A stretch of DNA of 64,000 bases, from positions 1 to 64,000 of the forward strand of contig DAIPJH010000009.1 in the NCBI GenBank assembly GCA_036770365.1. Direction: 5' to 3'. The notes beneath the pieces were generated by a model. The model was not told the DNA's origin, did no database searches, and worked only from the letters and a program-made list of their open reading frames with translations. Within the stretch, counting starts at the first letter, position 1. Every line of letters begins with the position of its first letter. Made by a program: the position numbers and the translations under genes. Positions 45,508-55,756 of this stretch are shown here, one piece after another. The stretch is from DAIPJH01 sp036770365. Its GTDB lineage: Bacteria; Pseudomonadota; Alphaproteobacteria; Rickettsiales; UBA998.

Positions 45508-47888
45508 TACTTCGGCGATTGCTTAGATTGAATTTTTAAAGTGCCTACAGAAACTCGATCTTCTATCGTATCTGCATTTTCTTCTTCATCATCCACATCT
45601 TCTCCCACGGGTACAGCAGTGACCACCGCTCCGGCATGTATTTCCAACGCATGAAGCTCTTCAGCCGCCATCTTATTTGAACCCTCCACTGCTTTTTGCA
45701 GCCATTTTTTACCTTCTACAACGTTTTTCGTAACACCTTGTCCATGCAGCAATGCACTACCATACATATATTGCGCATCGACAATATCTTCCTCCGCCGC
45801 CTTCTTAAAATAAACTACTGCTTTTTCCATATCCTTTGCGCCATTTTCCATCCCATACGCATAATAAATACCCAAATCCATATCTGCCTGATCTAACCCG
45901 TTTTCGGAGGCTTTACGCAACCAAGCCAAACCTTTTTCAGTGTCTTTAACAACACCACGTCCACGAATAAATGCAATCCCAAGCTGACGCATTGCCTCCA
46001 ACAAACCAAGATCCGCCGCACGCATAAAATACTTCACAGCTTCTACATGATCAACAGGAACGCCACGCCCCCCAGCATAACATTTACCAATTTCCAACAA
46101 AGCATCTTGATTGCCGCCTCGTGCCGCCGCTTTCAAGAAACGAATCGCATCCGTAGTTTGATATTTATCAACCTGCCCCCACGAAATAAGCCGCCCAAGT
46201 TCAAAAAGTGCTAGTGGGTCGTTTCCTTCTGCCGCTTTCTCAAACCATTTAAGAGCCTGCGTCTTATCCTTACCTTCAAAGCCACCCATTTTATACATAC
46301 GACCAATACGTGCCATTAAAGTATAATCTGTTGGCTTAACGCTCGCCAAAGCTTTATCAAAATAAGCTCTCGCCTTTGGCTCATCTATTTTTGTCAATAC
46401 CCCTTCATGATAAGCATCTGCCAACGCCAGCATTGCCATCACATCCCCTTTATCCGCTGCAACACCAAGCCATTTTAACGTCAATGCAAAATCTTTCTGA
46501 CCAAAGACGCCACTTTCAAAACTATGTGCGAGCAAATTCATTGCGCCAATATGTCCTTTACCCGCTAGTTCTTCTAATATAGCGCGCCCTCGATCCTTAT
46601 CAAACACAGGCTCTTTCGGCATCAACATCACACGGGCAAGCTTAACTTTATCTTCCGCTTTCGTTCCCTTAAGCGCGAGAGCTGCTTGAAACGCCTGCTT
46701 TGCCTTTTCATAATCAGGCACACCAAGCATTCCTTCACGATACACACGATACAAGGTATACAATGATGAGAAAGACCCTCGCTCTGCCGTTTTTTGCAAG
46801 AATGGCATCGCTGATGCCACATCATCTTGAATCATATACCACTCTGCCAAACGGTTGGTCGCCTTGGTATTACCAGAACCAGCGGCACGTTTTAACCACA
46901 ACAAGGCCTCATCTTTGGGAACATGGGCATAATAATCCTCACCTTGAAACAAGGCCTCGCCAATTTCCATCGCCGCAGAAATCGAACCCGCCGTCGCAGC
47001 ACGGCGCATATAATCAACAATCTTGCGCTCGCCTGTCTTACCCGCAACCCCCTGAGCAAGCAACCGAGCGGCACTCAGTAGCGCACTCGGAGCATTCACT
47101 TTTGCCCCTTTTTCATACCAACTAAGAGCTTCCTTAGAATCTTTATTAACCCCAAGCCCCTCCTCATACACATGCCCGCCAAGCCACGCAGACATGCCAT
47201 TGCCCTTATCTGCATCAGCACGCAACAACACCAGCGCACGCGCTGTCATATCGTTGGCTGCACCACCTGCTTTCTCCTTACCCAAAACACCTGAGCGATA
47301 AATGCGTGCCAACGCCAACCCTGCTTCCCCAGACTCCAAAGCCAATGCTTTCAAATAAGCAGCAACCGCTGCCTTCACATCAGCAGGATGCCCATCATAC
47401 CCTTTTTCTAACATGACCGCATAACTATAAGCAGAACCTGCATGTCCCGCCTGCATCGCATCTTGAAACAGGGCAATCGCCTTCGACGTATCAACATCGA
47501 CCCCACGTCCATCACGGTACAAAATGGCAAGTGCCGTATGCGCCTTAAGCCAGTTATCATCACGAATATTCTTAACATCCCCAGCATCAATAGCTTTTTG
47601 ATAATAACCTGCGGCAATATCAGGTTTTGGAATGCGTACAATCTCTTTAGTCGGCAATTTTTCATACATCTGCCCAAGTCTAAAGAATGCCTCAGGTGTT
47701 CCCACCTGCTCTAACGCAGTTTTTTGTGCATCAAATGCGACGTCATCACCCTCAAATGCGGATTTTTCTATCGCCCGAATCATCGCCTCGGGCAGCAAAC
47801 CTTCCGCATGAAGCGGCACGGCCAACACCGCACTGAACAACACCCCTAAACCAACACAAACCAAACGCTGCCGAACAACTCTACGCAT
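45507..47888 (-). CDS. Sel1-repeat periplasmic protein within the alginate operon, 793 aa
   Basis: A signal peptide (ending about VPLHAEG) without lipobox is followed by about 20 Sel1-type repeats to residue 740, then an acidic tail (EDVDDEEENADTIEDR). Repeats include LAILYRDGRGVDVDTSKAI, IGKCYAGGRGVPVDHVEAV and LGIAFIRGRGVVKDTEKGL. It is locked between algL and algJ by one-base overlaps on both sides, so it belongs to the alginate machine. It occupies the functional niche of AlgK (TPR scaffold between AlgX and the outer-membrane pore), but the AlgK-like lipoprotein is encoded divergently at 55757. A second scaffold in one secretion system is unusual. Confidence 0.88.
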   Translation of the reverse strand: MRRVVRQRLVCVGLGVLFSAVLAVPLHAEGLLPEAMIRAIEKSAFEGDDVAFDAQKTALEQVGTPEAFFRLGQMYEKLPTKEIVRIPKPDIAAGYYQKAIDAGDVKNIRDDNWLKAHTALAILYRDGRGVDVDTSKAIALFQDAMQAGHAGSAYSYAVMLEKGYDGHPADVKAAVAAYLKALALESGEAGLALARIYRSGVLGKEKAGGAANDMTARALVLLRADADKGNGMSAWLGGHVYEEGLGVNKDSKEALSWYEKGAKVNAPSALLSAARLLAQGVAGKTGERKIVDYMRRAATAGSISAAMEIGEALFQGEDYYAHVPKDEALLWLKRAAGSGNTKATNRLAEWYMIQDDVASAMPFLQKTAERGSFSSLYTLYRVYREGMLGVPDYEKAKQAFQAALALKGTKAEDKVKLARVMLMPKEPVFDKDRGRAILEELAGKGHIGAMNLLAHSFESGVFGQKDFALTLKWLGVAADKGDVMAMLALADAYHEGVLTKIDEPKARAYFDKALASVKPTDYTLMARIGRMYKMGGFEGKDKTQALKWFEKAAEGNDPLALFELGRLISWGQVDKYQTTDAIRFLKAAARGGNQDALLEIGKCYAGGRGVPVDHVEAVKYFMRAADLGLLEAMRQLGIAFIRGRGVVKDTEKGLAWLRKASENGLDQADMDLGIYYAYGMENGAKDMEKAVVYFKKAAEEDIVDAQYMYGSALLHGQGVTKNVVEGKKWLQKAVEGSNKMAAEELHALEIHAGAVVTAVPVGEDVDDEEENADTIEDRVSVGTLKIQSKQSPK

Positions 47889-49024
47889 TACTTCACCTCT
47901 TGCTGTGACGAGGGCTGCCAGAAGAAACAGGTCGCATTACCACCGAGGTAATCATCAATCAATGGACGCTCTTTAAACCCTGTACGCTGCATCAACCCAT
48001 CCAAACGCTGCGCATTCAATGACTCTTGATTATGCGCAAGATAGGCTTCAGTGAACGCCATATAATGACGTAGATTCGGACGCGTCGCCAAAAAACCTAC
48101 ATCTTGTTTAAAATAATCATCTGAAGGTCCAGCCACATAATTTTGAGCAGCATGAGGCAAAATGAATAATGGTGTGGTCACGCTATCCAAGAAATACCCC
48201 ATGACACCATCTAAGGTCATGCCATTTTCCTCCACACCATACAGATCTTCACCATGCGTCAATGCGATTTCCGCCATTACCGTCAAACTATCCAATGCGT
48301 GGCGCATATACCATGTTGCCCGCGCACCACGACGCGTCTCAAGCGGCAAGCTACCATCTTTACGCGCATCTTTTAGTGCTTGATGGTAACGACTTACCCC
48401 CATTGCATAAAGAGCGTGATCACCTGTATACGCTCCCCATGCCATCTGTACTGAGTCCGCCAAATAACGATGATTATTCACATCTACGTCACCGCCAAAA
48501 TATGTCCCAACACGACGCGCTAAAGGGTCAATCCATGCTTCGATCTGCTTGCGCTGATCCTCACTTAATGAAGGCGCGATAATCGCATAATTCACGATCA
48601 CAGGTAACATGATACGCTTAAGTGCGTAATACGTGTCGTGTGATTCTTCTGTTTTTAGCAAAGCCCCTGCTTTTGCCCACGTTAACAACAACGCACCGAG
48701 ATCTTTTTGCGCCTGCTCATCACCCGCCAAAGCACGACCACCTTGTACCATCACATACCACGTAAAACCTTCCGCACTATTGTCCGTGCCATAACCTTCT
48801 GTGGCCTCAAGCTTCTCAATCGGTTCAGGAAGATTTTTGAGTAACTTCTCACCACCTGAAGTCAAACAAGCTTTACGAGCCGCCATATATGCTTCTTTTT
48901 GCAAAGCCCCACGACGCGCATCCACATCAAACAAAATATTTTTCTGCGCCGCTAAGGCAGATGAAGCAGACATCACCAGCACAAACCCTGACAACACTGC
49001 CAATTTAACACGCGTCATCTTCAT
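47888..49024 (-). CDS. algL: AlgL, periplasmic alginate lyase (PL5)
   Basis: A 378-residue protein with a signal peptide ending SSALA-A. The fold region contains the four PL5 catalytic residues at Asn184 and His185 in DVNNHRYLADS, and Arg232 and Tyr239 in RRGARATWYM. The intervals (47 and 7) are identical to those of Pseudomonas AlgL (Asn201, His202, Arg249, Tyr256). AlgL clears polymer that leaks into the periplasm and is part of alginate operons. It overlaps algG by four bases and the Sel1 gene by one. This is strong evidence that the polymer is alginate or a mannuronate-rich relative, not another synthase-made polysaccharide. Confidence 0.95.
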   Translation of the reverse strand: MKMTRVKLAVLSGFVLVMSASSALAAQKNILFDVDARRGALQKEAYMAARKACLTSGGEKLLKNLPEPIEKLEATEGYGTDNSAEGFTWYVMVQGGRALAGDEQAQKDLGALLLTWAKAGALLKTEESHDTYYALKRIMLPVIVNYAIIAPSLSEDQRKQIEAWIDPLARRVGTYFGGDVDVNNHRYLADSVQMAWGAYTGDHALYAMGVSRYHQALKDARKDGSLPLETRRGARATWYMRHALDSLTVMAEIALTHGEDLYGVEENGMTLDGVMGYFLDSVTTPLFILPHAAQNYVAGPSDDYFKQDVGFLATRPNLRHYMAFTEAYLAHNQESLNAQRLDGLMQRTGFKERPLIDDYLGGNATCFFWQPSSQQEVK

Positions 49025-52000
49025 GTGCGTACCTCACATAATTTCTGATTAATACGCTGATAGAGCCGATCCTGCCCATCTCCATTTAATATCCCAAGCG
49101 ATCTAAATTTGCAGACCTCATGCTCGGGCAGCGCGATACCAGAAGGACAGCGTGGCGTTGCCACCACCCCCGTATTCATAAGATCAAACCGCGACATTAA
49201 CTCTGGAATAGCCTTGAACCAATCGCCACGAAACAGCTTAGGAGACTGCTGTATAAAGAAATTACCCTTCAAAAAGGCAGCAGCAATATCTGCACCACTA
49301 ATGCCGACACCATTACGTTCAATCCAATTCCCTACCATCGTAAACGCCACTACGGTCGAATAAGGATCAAGCTCAAAGTCACGATGCGCTTGCGTCGGAT
49401 CAGCTTTCAAGTCCGCAGTATACCCCTCAACGCCAGCGCGTCGATTGTCATGTAACACATTGTAGAACACACCAATATCACGACTATTACGAATCTTCAC
49501 CCCGTCACGATGGTTCGCAAAAAAGCGATTACTCGCAATCAATTTACAATCACTCTCATACACAGTGAGTCCATCTTGACCATTGTCAAATCCAGTATTC
49601 GCATAGACCATTGACCCGATACTAAGTCGATCCATCATGAAGCCAGAACCATGATTTTTAAAGGTCACATTCCCAATAATGGTAGTGTCGTTCACCTCAC
49701 GTGAAATAATAATACCATGCTTTTTGTAAGCACCCCACGCTGTGTTAAAAGCAATGGTCAGATAGCGAGAGCGGTCATGTGGGTCAATGCCGTAAATAAT
49801 ATTATCCTTATATTCATTCCCAATCAACGCAACACGATCTGCCTCGAACGAATAAAACCCATAATAAAGATTTCGAAAACTATTCTCCGCAATAATTCCA
49901 TCGGGACGTGCAATGTCCGACGGCTTAAACATCAATAAATCTTTTGGACCTGAAGAAAGTGAAACTCCATACGCTTTTGTGCCAGCATAGCCCAAAGCCG
50001 TAAAGACACTCCCACCAAAATAGCTATGCGACAAACTCCACGACGTCACGAAAGGACGGAAACGATATTTGTCATCAACCCCTGTAAAATTTGGTGCTGA
50101 TTTTGTTTCAGACCACCCTGTTACATGGGTATCTTGAATATACAATGTCCCCATATTCACAATGTAAGCCCCACGCTCTGTGGACAACCTCAAATCATCA
50201 ACCCCCGCGCCAGAAATCACCAGCGCAGCATCTTTTGCTACCACAATAGGACGGCGCAGAAGATACGTGCGACCTTCTTTTTTTATTACCTCATCGCCCA
50301 AACCCTGCGTACGCAAATCCAAATACAACGCAGAAATATCCACCACTCCTTTTTCCACCAAAATCACTTCCGGAGAGAAACTTTGTTGAAAGCGAGCAAA
50401 TCCAGCAAGACCAAGCGACGCGGTAAATTTTTGCTGCGCGTCAGGAGCTTCATAACTAACCATAGAAACTCTATAATCACGCGCTTCAGGTAATTTTTTT
50501 GCCAACGTCAACCGCGTCTCATTCACTTGCAGTGCTTCTTTATTGAAAGCTGGAACGATTTTACCGATCGCAGAAGGAACGGGATCTTTTAACAACACGG
50601 CATCGGACTTCGTACGAGAATCGTCAATAAGCTTTTGTTCGAAAGCAGTAAGTTCTTGTGGTGAAGGATGCAGATCACTGATTAAGCTAGGTGACGGCAT
50701 CGTGTTCCCCGGACTCGCAAGCTGTTGCGGCGGCTGTGTATTTCCTTCCATTCCCACAAGCAACCCATAAAAATCAGTACGATAAGCTTGAATACGCGCC
50801 GCACTATGAAATGCTTGCACCCGCGCAATATCACCTTTCATCAACTGAATCACTGCCACTGCATCACGAATATGATTCGCACGCACCAAGGCGTCTGACA
50901 CCGATGCATATGCCTGATCACGCAACAGCTCATTGGACACACGTTCAGCAGCAACACGCGCAGCCCCAACATCCCCTTTAAATGCATAATAACGCGCTAT
51001 CGCGGTCAGAACACCCGCCTTTGACGCTTGCGCAGATGTTTTTTCTAAAAGCTGTTTAGCAGGATCAATCAACCCAGCCCCAAGCAACCGCGTAGACATA
51101 ACGACCAAAGGATCATCACGCTGTGAATCCGATGCATCTCGACCGGTCATCGCCTTCTCAGCAAACTTCACCGCCTCCTGAAAACGAGACTCTAACTCAA
51201 TCCAAGGAGTTTTTTTTTCGTAAAGAGCAACCACGAAATCTGTCAAAGCAATAGCTTTTTGCGCATCATTTTGTATCACATCCAACGATGTATTCGCTTC
51301 TTCTATCATCCCAACCTTTAATTGTGCATGCACAACAGCGCGCCAAGCTTGGTCTTTTTCTGTTGAGGTAATTGCCGCGACATCACCACGCAACACATCC
51401 AACGCGCCCTTTACATCACCCTTTTTAGCAAGGGCCTTGGCAATCGACGCATGCGCCTGCGCATACGCCTGCGCCACCTCATCCCAATCATACATTGTCT
51501 GATTAGAAGCATTCTTAACGGGCCATATAAGCATCTGTTTTTGCGCCTCAGCAATATTACCCGCTTCCGTCAAACGCTGAACATATTCACTCAATGCTTT
51601 AGGATAATCCTTAGCACTCACCGCCCACTCAAGAGCTTGTGGTACATGTTCCAAACTTTTTTGTGCCGCAAATTCTTCAGCAAGCATCGCAAAAGTTTTT
51701 GCACGTTGTGCAGGCTTCGTAATACGAAGCGCGGCATCCCACGCATGCCCTTGCGCCTGCTTGACGCGCAAATCATAATCACTTTTTTTATAAACTTTAG
51801 CAATACGCACCCACATATCTGCCGCAATACTACCATCATCGATCTGCGCCGCCACCGTTGCTGCCCACGGCACTTCACTCATCTCAAGCAAAGCTTTTGC
51901 CGCATCTTTCATACGCTTATTTTGATCGTTCTCATCTTTGATACCAGAAAGTGCAGCCAATGCTTCTTTCAACGCCGAAACTTTCAATGCCTGCTGCGCA

Positions 52001-52866
52001 ATCTCATTTAAAAGATCATCACGTGCATCATATTTTTTAGGTTCAGCCGCCAAAGCATACTGGGTCGCCACAGCAAACTGCTTTTCTCCCAATGCAGTTT
52101 TTGCTTTATCCAATAATGTATCCGCACGTGACTCTTTATCCATTCCTGCCGCAAACAACGACACAGTATCAGGAGACGCTTTTAATGCACGAATTGCCAT
52201 CAACTGCGATACCACCGCACGCTGCTTCGACGTAATCATAACATTCTTTAAAAGATCGTAGGCCACACTATCCACGTCTTGCGCAGGAAGAACCTGTAGA
52301 TTAGGTACGGTCAACAGCGTCTCTGCTAATGCCCCCGCAATATAGGAACGCTTCACACCATCTTGTTCCTGACGAAGCGCATCAAGCGTTGCTTTCATCA
52401 CCTTATTGGCTTGGGAAACATCGGCAGGACTCATTTGGCGCAGCAAGTTAATACCTATCCACGCACGCACAGAGACATTCGACACAAGTCCCATTTGTTG
52501 CTGCACTTCGTCCACCCACGCCGTATGTCGCTCAGGGTTGAGTTCTTCAGGCAGCGCATCTAACAAGGCTTGCGCCAAACGCACACGCATCCCCTCACGC
52601 CCCTGCGGAATAGTCGCCAACACGTCATCAGACTGCTGCAAAAGTTCACGCAAACGGAAAATAGCGGGATATCCACGCATTCTCTCCGCATCCAACAGCT
52701 GTTTATGGGCCTGCTGCACAGAAAGCTGCGTAACCACCACCACAGGAGCTTTCGCCACAATCTTACCTGCCGCATGCTTGGCTGCAACCTCTGCCGCAGA
52801 GGCAGAGCTAACCAACAATACACAGCCCGCAAGCTGAATCAGAGGAAAAATACGCATCACGTTCAC
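49021..52866 (-). CDS. algG: AlgG-type mannuronan C5-epimerase fused to a helical N-terminal solenoid, 1281 aa
   Basis: A signal peptide (ends about SSASA-AEV) leads to a helical region of about 690 residues with TPR/HEAT-like pairs (for example LLNEIAQQALKVSALKEAL and ISRYYAFKGDV-like units). A Pro/Ser-rich linker (about 715-740) and a stretch up to 830 precede a right-handed beta-helix (about 830-1281). The helix carries YGIDPHDRSRYLTIAFN, with the epimerase DPHD motif at 1028-1031, and many Asn/Asp-rich turns (NSFRNLYYGFYSF, NRFFANHRDGVKI). AlgG of Pseudomonas is about 540 residues and consists of the beta-helix only. It converts mannuronate to guluronate in the periplasm and sits in the secretion complex. 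The fused solenoid may replace a scaffold contact. It lies 34 bases after alg44 and overlaps algL by four. Confidence 0.88.
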   Translation of the reverse strand: MNVMRIFPLIQLAGCVLLVSSASAAEVAAKHAAGKIVAKAPVVVVTQLSVQQAHKQLLDAERMRGYPAIFRLRELLQQSDDVLATIPQGREGMRVRLAQALLDALPEELNPERHTAWVDEVQQQMGLVSNVSVRAWIGINLLRQMSPADVSQANKVMKATLDALRQEQDGVKRSYIAGALAETLLTVPNLQVLPAQDVDSVAYDLLKNVMITSKQRAVVSQLMAIRALKASPDTVSLFAAGMDKESRADTLLDKAKTALGEKQFAVATQYALAAEPKKYDARDDLLNEIAQQALKVSALKEALAALSGIKDENDQNKRMKDAAKALLEMSEVPWAATVAAQIDDGSIAADMWVRIAKVYKKSDYDLRVKQAQGHAWDAALRITKPAQRAKTFAMLAEEFAAQKSLEHVPQALEWAVSAKDYPKALSEYVQRLTEAGNIAEAQKQMLIWPVKNASNQTMYDWDEVAQAYAQAHASIAKALAKKGDVKGALDVLRGDVAAITSTEKDQAWRAVVHAQLKVGMIEEANTSLDVIQNDAQKAIALTDFVVALYEKKTPWIELESRFQEAVKFAEKAMTGRDASDSQRDDPLVVMSTRLLGAGLIDPAKQLLEKTSAQASKAGVLTAIARYYAFKGDVGAARVAAERVSNELLRDQAYASVSDALVRANHIRDAVAVIQLMKGDIARVQAFHSAARIQAYRTDFYGLLVGMEGNTQPPQQLASPGNTMPSPSLISDLHPSPQELTAFEQKLIDDSRTKSDAVLLKDPVPSAIGKIVPAFNKEALQVNETRLTLAKKLPEARDYRVSMVSYEAPDAQQKFTASLGLAGFARFQQSFSPEVILVEKGVVDISALYLDLRTQGLGDEVIKKEGRTYLLRRPIVVAKDAALVISGAGVDDLRLSTERGAYIVNMGTLYIQDTHVTGWSETKSAPNFTGVDDKYRFRPFVTSWSLSHSYFGGSVFTALGYAGTKAYGVSLSSGPKDLLMFKPSDIARPDGIIAENSFRNLYYGFYSFEADRVALIGNEYKDNIIYGIDPHDRSRYLTIAFNTAWGAYKKHGIIISREVNDTTIIGNVTFKNHGSGFMMDRLSIGSMVYANTGFDNGQDGLTVYESDCKLIASNRFFANHRDGVKIRNSRDIGVFYNVLHDNRRAGVEGYTADLKADPTQAHRDFELDPYSTVVAFTMVGNWIERNGVGISGADIAAAFLKGNFFIQQSPKLFRGDWFKAIPELMSRFDLMNTGVVATPRCPSGIALPEHEVCKFRSLGILNGDGQDRLYQRINQKLCEVRT

Positions 52867-52899
52867 AATCCCATCACTAAGCTACATGCTTACGTGTCA

Positions 52900-53970
52900 T
52901 TATTTCGAAAACAACAAGGTATCAAAACGTACGTCAACAGGATCATCCACCCACGTCACTGGCAGAGCATCCACAGGTGCAATCGTCACCACAGCTTGCG
53001 AACTAGATTCACCCACCTTAATACGCGTAATTTTTCCAGCAATCGTTTGATGCATCCCCGTGAAATTCAGCACCGCAAGATTATCAGTTGCCAAACGCAC
53101 CGCTTGATCCGCAGGAACACGCGCCTCTACGTAGGGTTCAGCATCCACAGACGTAAGCGTGACCAGCTCATCGCCTGTCGACACATCCCCATGATTTGCT
53201 ACCAATAATTCTTTTACAATACAATCGCATGGACTGTCCACACTGACTGTATTGCCTTTTTCAGTTTGAATCGACACCAATGGCTGTCCTTTTTTAACCT
53301 TAGAATCCAACAATTTTGGTGGAAACAATGCTTTACCTGATGCCGTAGATACAACCGTCGAAGCGTCTGCCATCACTTCGCCCGAAGACGCAACCACGAC
53401 AAAACTACGTTCATACATACCCATCACGATGTACGCTACCGCAGCAACAGATGCTGCCACCACCAAACTTGAATAGAACAATTTACGCATTTTCATTTTA
53501 AAGAGCTGTGAGGCATTAAGACCAGCTTTATCCGAAGGGATAGAACGAGACTGCAATTGATTGTTACGCCCCACAATCTGAATAATATCACCTGCACGCA
53601 CCACTTCGCCAGAAACATAAGCACCCACAACATATTGTAGCAACGACAGCTGACGCTCATTCACGTTAGTAAAACGGAAACCTGCACGTTGCTTGCTGCG
53701 CTCAATATAACGCAACTCCAATTTCATAGGCATCGAGAGATCAAACCCCTCAAAACGAAACAGTAAATTCGCGTCAACAATATGCCCGACAGCAACACTG
53801 CTAGCGAACGCATCTTCATCAGAACCATCCCATGTCAGCGCAACGCCACTGCTGGACCAATCATCAGTATCCAACGTAAAATCACCGATGCTCACCTTAA
53901 TCGGCAATTGCAAACGAATATGCTGCCGTTGAACTTCTGATTCATGTACAATTGCTACTTTCGATACCAT
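52900..53970 (-). CDS. alg44: Alg44, PilZ-domain copolymerase subunit
   Basis: A 356-residue inner-membrane protein. The cytoplasmic PilZ domain (residues 1-120) has the c-di-GMP-binding residues R15-x3-R19 (RQHIRLQLP) and D37-x-S39-x-x-G42 (DWSSSG). One membrane helix (about 167-185, FYSSLVVAASVAAVAYIVMG) is followed by a periplasmic barrel-sandwich hybrid domain like membrane-fusion proteins (DSPCDCIVKELLVANHGDV). In Pseudomonas, Alg44 must bind c-di-GMP for Alg8 to polymerise. It follows alg8 by nine bases. The presence of intact binding residues predicts that polymer synthesis here is switched by c-di-GMP. No diguanylate cyclase is in the window. Confidence 0.94.
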   Translation of the reverse strand: MVSKVAIVHESEVQRQHIRLQLPIKVSIGDFTLDTDDWSSSGVALTWDGSDEDAFASSVAVGHIVDANLLFRFEGFDLSMPMKLELRYIERSKQRAGFRFTNVNERQLSLLQYVVGAYVSGEVVRAGDIIQIVGRNNQLQSRSIPSDKAGLNASQLFKMKMRKLFYSSLVVAASVAAVAYIVMGMYERSFVVVASSGEVMADASTVVSTASGKALFPPKLLDSKVKKGQPLVSIQTEKGNTVSVDSPCDCIVKELLVANHGDVSTGDELVTLTSVDAEPYVEARVPADQAVRLATDNLAVLNFTGMHQTIAGKITRIKVGESSSQAVVTIAPVDALPVTWVDDPVDVRFDTLLFSK

Positions 53971-53979
53971 AAAACACCC

Positions 53980-55491
53980 TTACCCAACTAAAATATAACG
54001 CCAAAATTCAAGATTTGGCATGGTAATAATACCCGCCAATGTTGCCAATGCCCCCAAAAACACTACCAATGCAAAGGCATGCATGTAAAGAGAGCTAAAC
54101 TGAGTCAAACGCTCACGCAGCGAACTACGGTTTAATTGTAAAACCGTATTTTGACGAGTCCATTTTTGTTTATCCAAGCGGAAAAGCACCATTGTTTTAA
54201 TCAACGATCCCATAATTTGATTATAATACAACAAAAACGGATACCACGCCGACACGTGAGTCCGCCCAGCAAGCAAACTTAACGTAATAACATAACGCGT
54301 AAAACCCATCCACCAAATATAATACAAACATGCGAATGGCGTAATCGCAAAGGTTGCCATCACGGCCATAGACAGCCCCGTCAAAGACGTCCACATCGAC
54401 AAACGCTGATCAATCACGGTAATCCAAGGAAACCAAGCTAATTTCGATGGCCCAAGCGCAATCGCACGTGTATTCGTACGCAGCATATTACCAAACCAAC
54501 GACGCATAAGCACTACCGAGCTTTGCAAAAAGCTTTCGTGCGGCGGAGTTTCGATCGTCACCACGTTCACATCCGGCACGTATATCATCTGATAACCATG
54601 ACGTGCCAAATAAAACCAAGACGATTTATCATCTCCTGTCAGAAACTTAAAGCGTCCCAAACGCCAATGATCCACCCAATCAAGCTCTACCTGCTGAATG
54701 AAATCAGGTCGACACAGCACCTCGGCCTTAAACATTGACATACGCCCTGTTAGTGTCAACACACGGCGCGATAAACTCACCGACCCCATGTAAATATGAC
54801 GCTGCGCAAAACGCATATTATACCATTCACGGAAAATTTGACGACCCTCTACTTCACAAGTCTCATCCGTGGTTAACGCTGTGATCTCAGGCATCGCGCC
54901 AAACAACGACGCCGTTTTATACAATGCTCCAGGGGATAACATGCTATCACCATCAATCACCGCCGCCACGGAAGTAGGTGGAGGTGACATTTTTGAAATC
55001 GCACGAAATCCACAAGCCAAAGCATCCCGCTTACCCGTACCAGCAATACGTACAAAGGTAAGTGTAATATGAGGCGGAGGCGACAATCTCTCAAATATCT
55101 GACGAATCAGCACCTCATCTGCACGCTCAACAATAGAGGCAACAATCGCCACGGGGCGACCATACATTATCGCTTCCTCAACAACGCTGGCATACACACG
55201 ACGCGACGTTTCTGCACCAATACGAAAACTGGTCACCAACAGATACATCATCGCTGGCAAATCAGACGCATCCAACGCTTTCGCCTTGGCGCGCCATTTT
55301 GGAAACACAATATGTTGGAATATGTGGTAGCGAATCCAGTTCAATAACCCCCAGCTATACCGCCAAACAGCCAATCCACCAATCACAAACATAAAACTTT
55401 CAGAATACGGATCCCACACCACAGGCGGCAGCATCATCCCAAATGCCACCAACCCGAGAACATACAACAAATGCCCCCTTAAAACTGTCAT
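53980..55491 (-). CDS. alg8: Alg8, alginate synthase glycosyltransferase (GT2)
   Basis: A 503-residue membrane glycosyltransferase. Two N-terminal hydrophobic segments are followed by a cytoplasmic GT-A domain with AAVIDGDSMLSPG (DxD-type), FLTGDDKSSWF (catalytic acidic motif) and LMRRWFGNMLRTN (the RxxRW-type exit motif), then several C-terminal membrane helices. It polymerises GDP-mannuronate and threads the chain through the inner membrane. The length agrees with Pseudomonas Alg8 (494). First gene of the minus-strand operon alg8-alg44-algG-algL-Sel1-algJ-algI, reading away from the divergent algK-like gene across a 265-base promoter region. No strong Shine-Dalgarno (GGCGGGCG). Confidence 0.94.
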   Translation of the reverse strand: MTVLRGHLLYVLGLVAFGMMLPPVVWDPYSESFMFVIGGLAVWRYSWGLLNWIRYHIFQHIVFPKWRAKAKALDASDLPAMMYLLVTSFRIGAETSRRVYASVVEEAIMYGRPVAIVASIVERADEVLIRQIFERLSPPPHITLTFVRIAGTGKRDALACGFRAISKMSPPPTSVAAVIDGDSMLSPGALYKTASLFGAMPEITALTTDETCEVEGRQIFREWYNMRFAQRHIYMGSVSLSRRVLTLTGRMSMFKAEVLCRPDFIQQVELDWVDHWRLGRFKFLTGDDKSSWFYLARHGYQMIYVPDVNVVTIETPPHESFLQSSVVLMRRWFGNMLRTNTRAIALGPSKLAWFPWITVIDQRLSMWTSLTGLSMAVMATFAITPFACLYYIWWMGFTRYVITLSLLAGRTHVSAWYPFLLYYNQIMGSLIKTMVLFRLDKQKWTRQNTVLQLNRSSLRERLTQFSSLYMHAFALVVFLGALATLAGIITMPNLEFWRYILVG

Positions 55492-55682
55492 GCTACGCCC
55501 GCCACATTACATTCATCTAAATGATACAAACGCAGCTTCTTAAACCCTAAAGCACATCTTGTAAATAATTAACAAACAAAAAGGATTAAACTTTTTTGCT
55601 CTGCACCATTTAGCCTCATCAAAAATACCACTATTAGCACCACCGAAGCAGCAAACTCCACGTCACAAAACAGAGATTCTGG

Positions 55683-55711
55683 TTGATTTACCCTTTCTTT
55701 ACGATTAGTTA
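55683..55711 (+). promoter_or_regulatory. Possible sigma-70 promoter of the algK-like operon
   Basis: TTGATT and TAGTTA are separated by 17 bases, 46 bases ahead of the ATG at 55757. The remaining part of the 265-base alg8/algK gap is AT-rich with no gene and no clear match to an AlgU (GAACTT...TCTGA) or sigma-54 promoter. Confidence 0.4.
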
Positions 55712-55756
55712 GTATTTTCCTGAAATTGCAAACATCAACCATCTGTTGGAGCAAGT

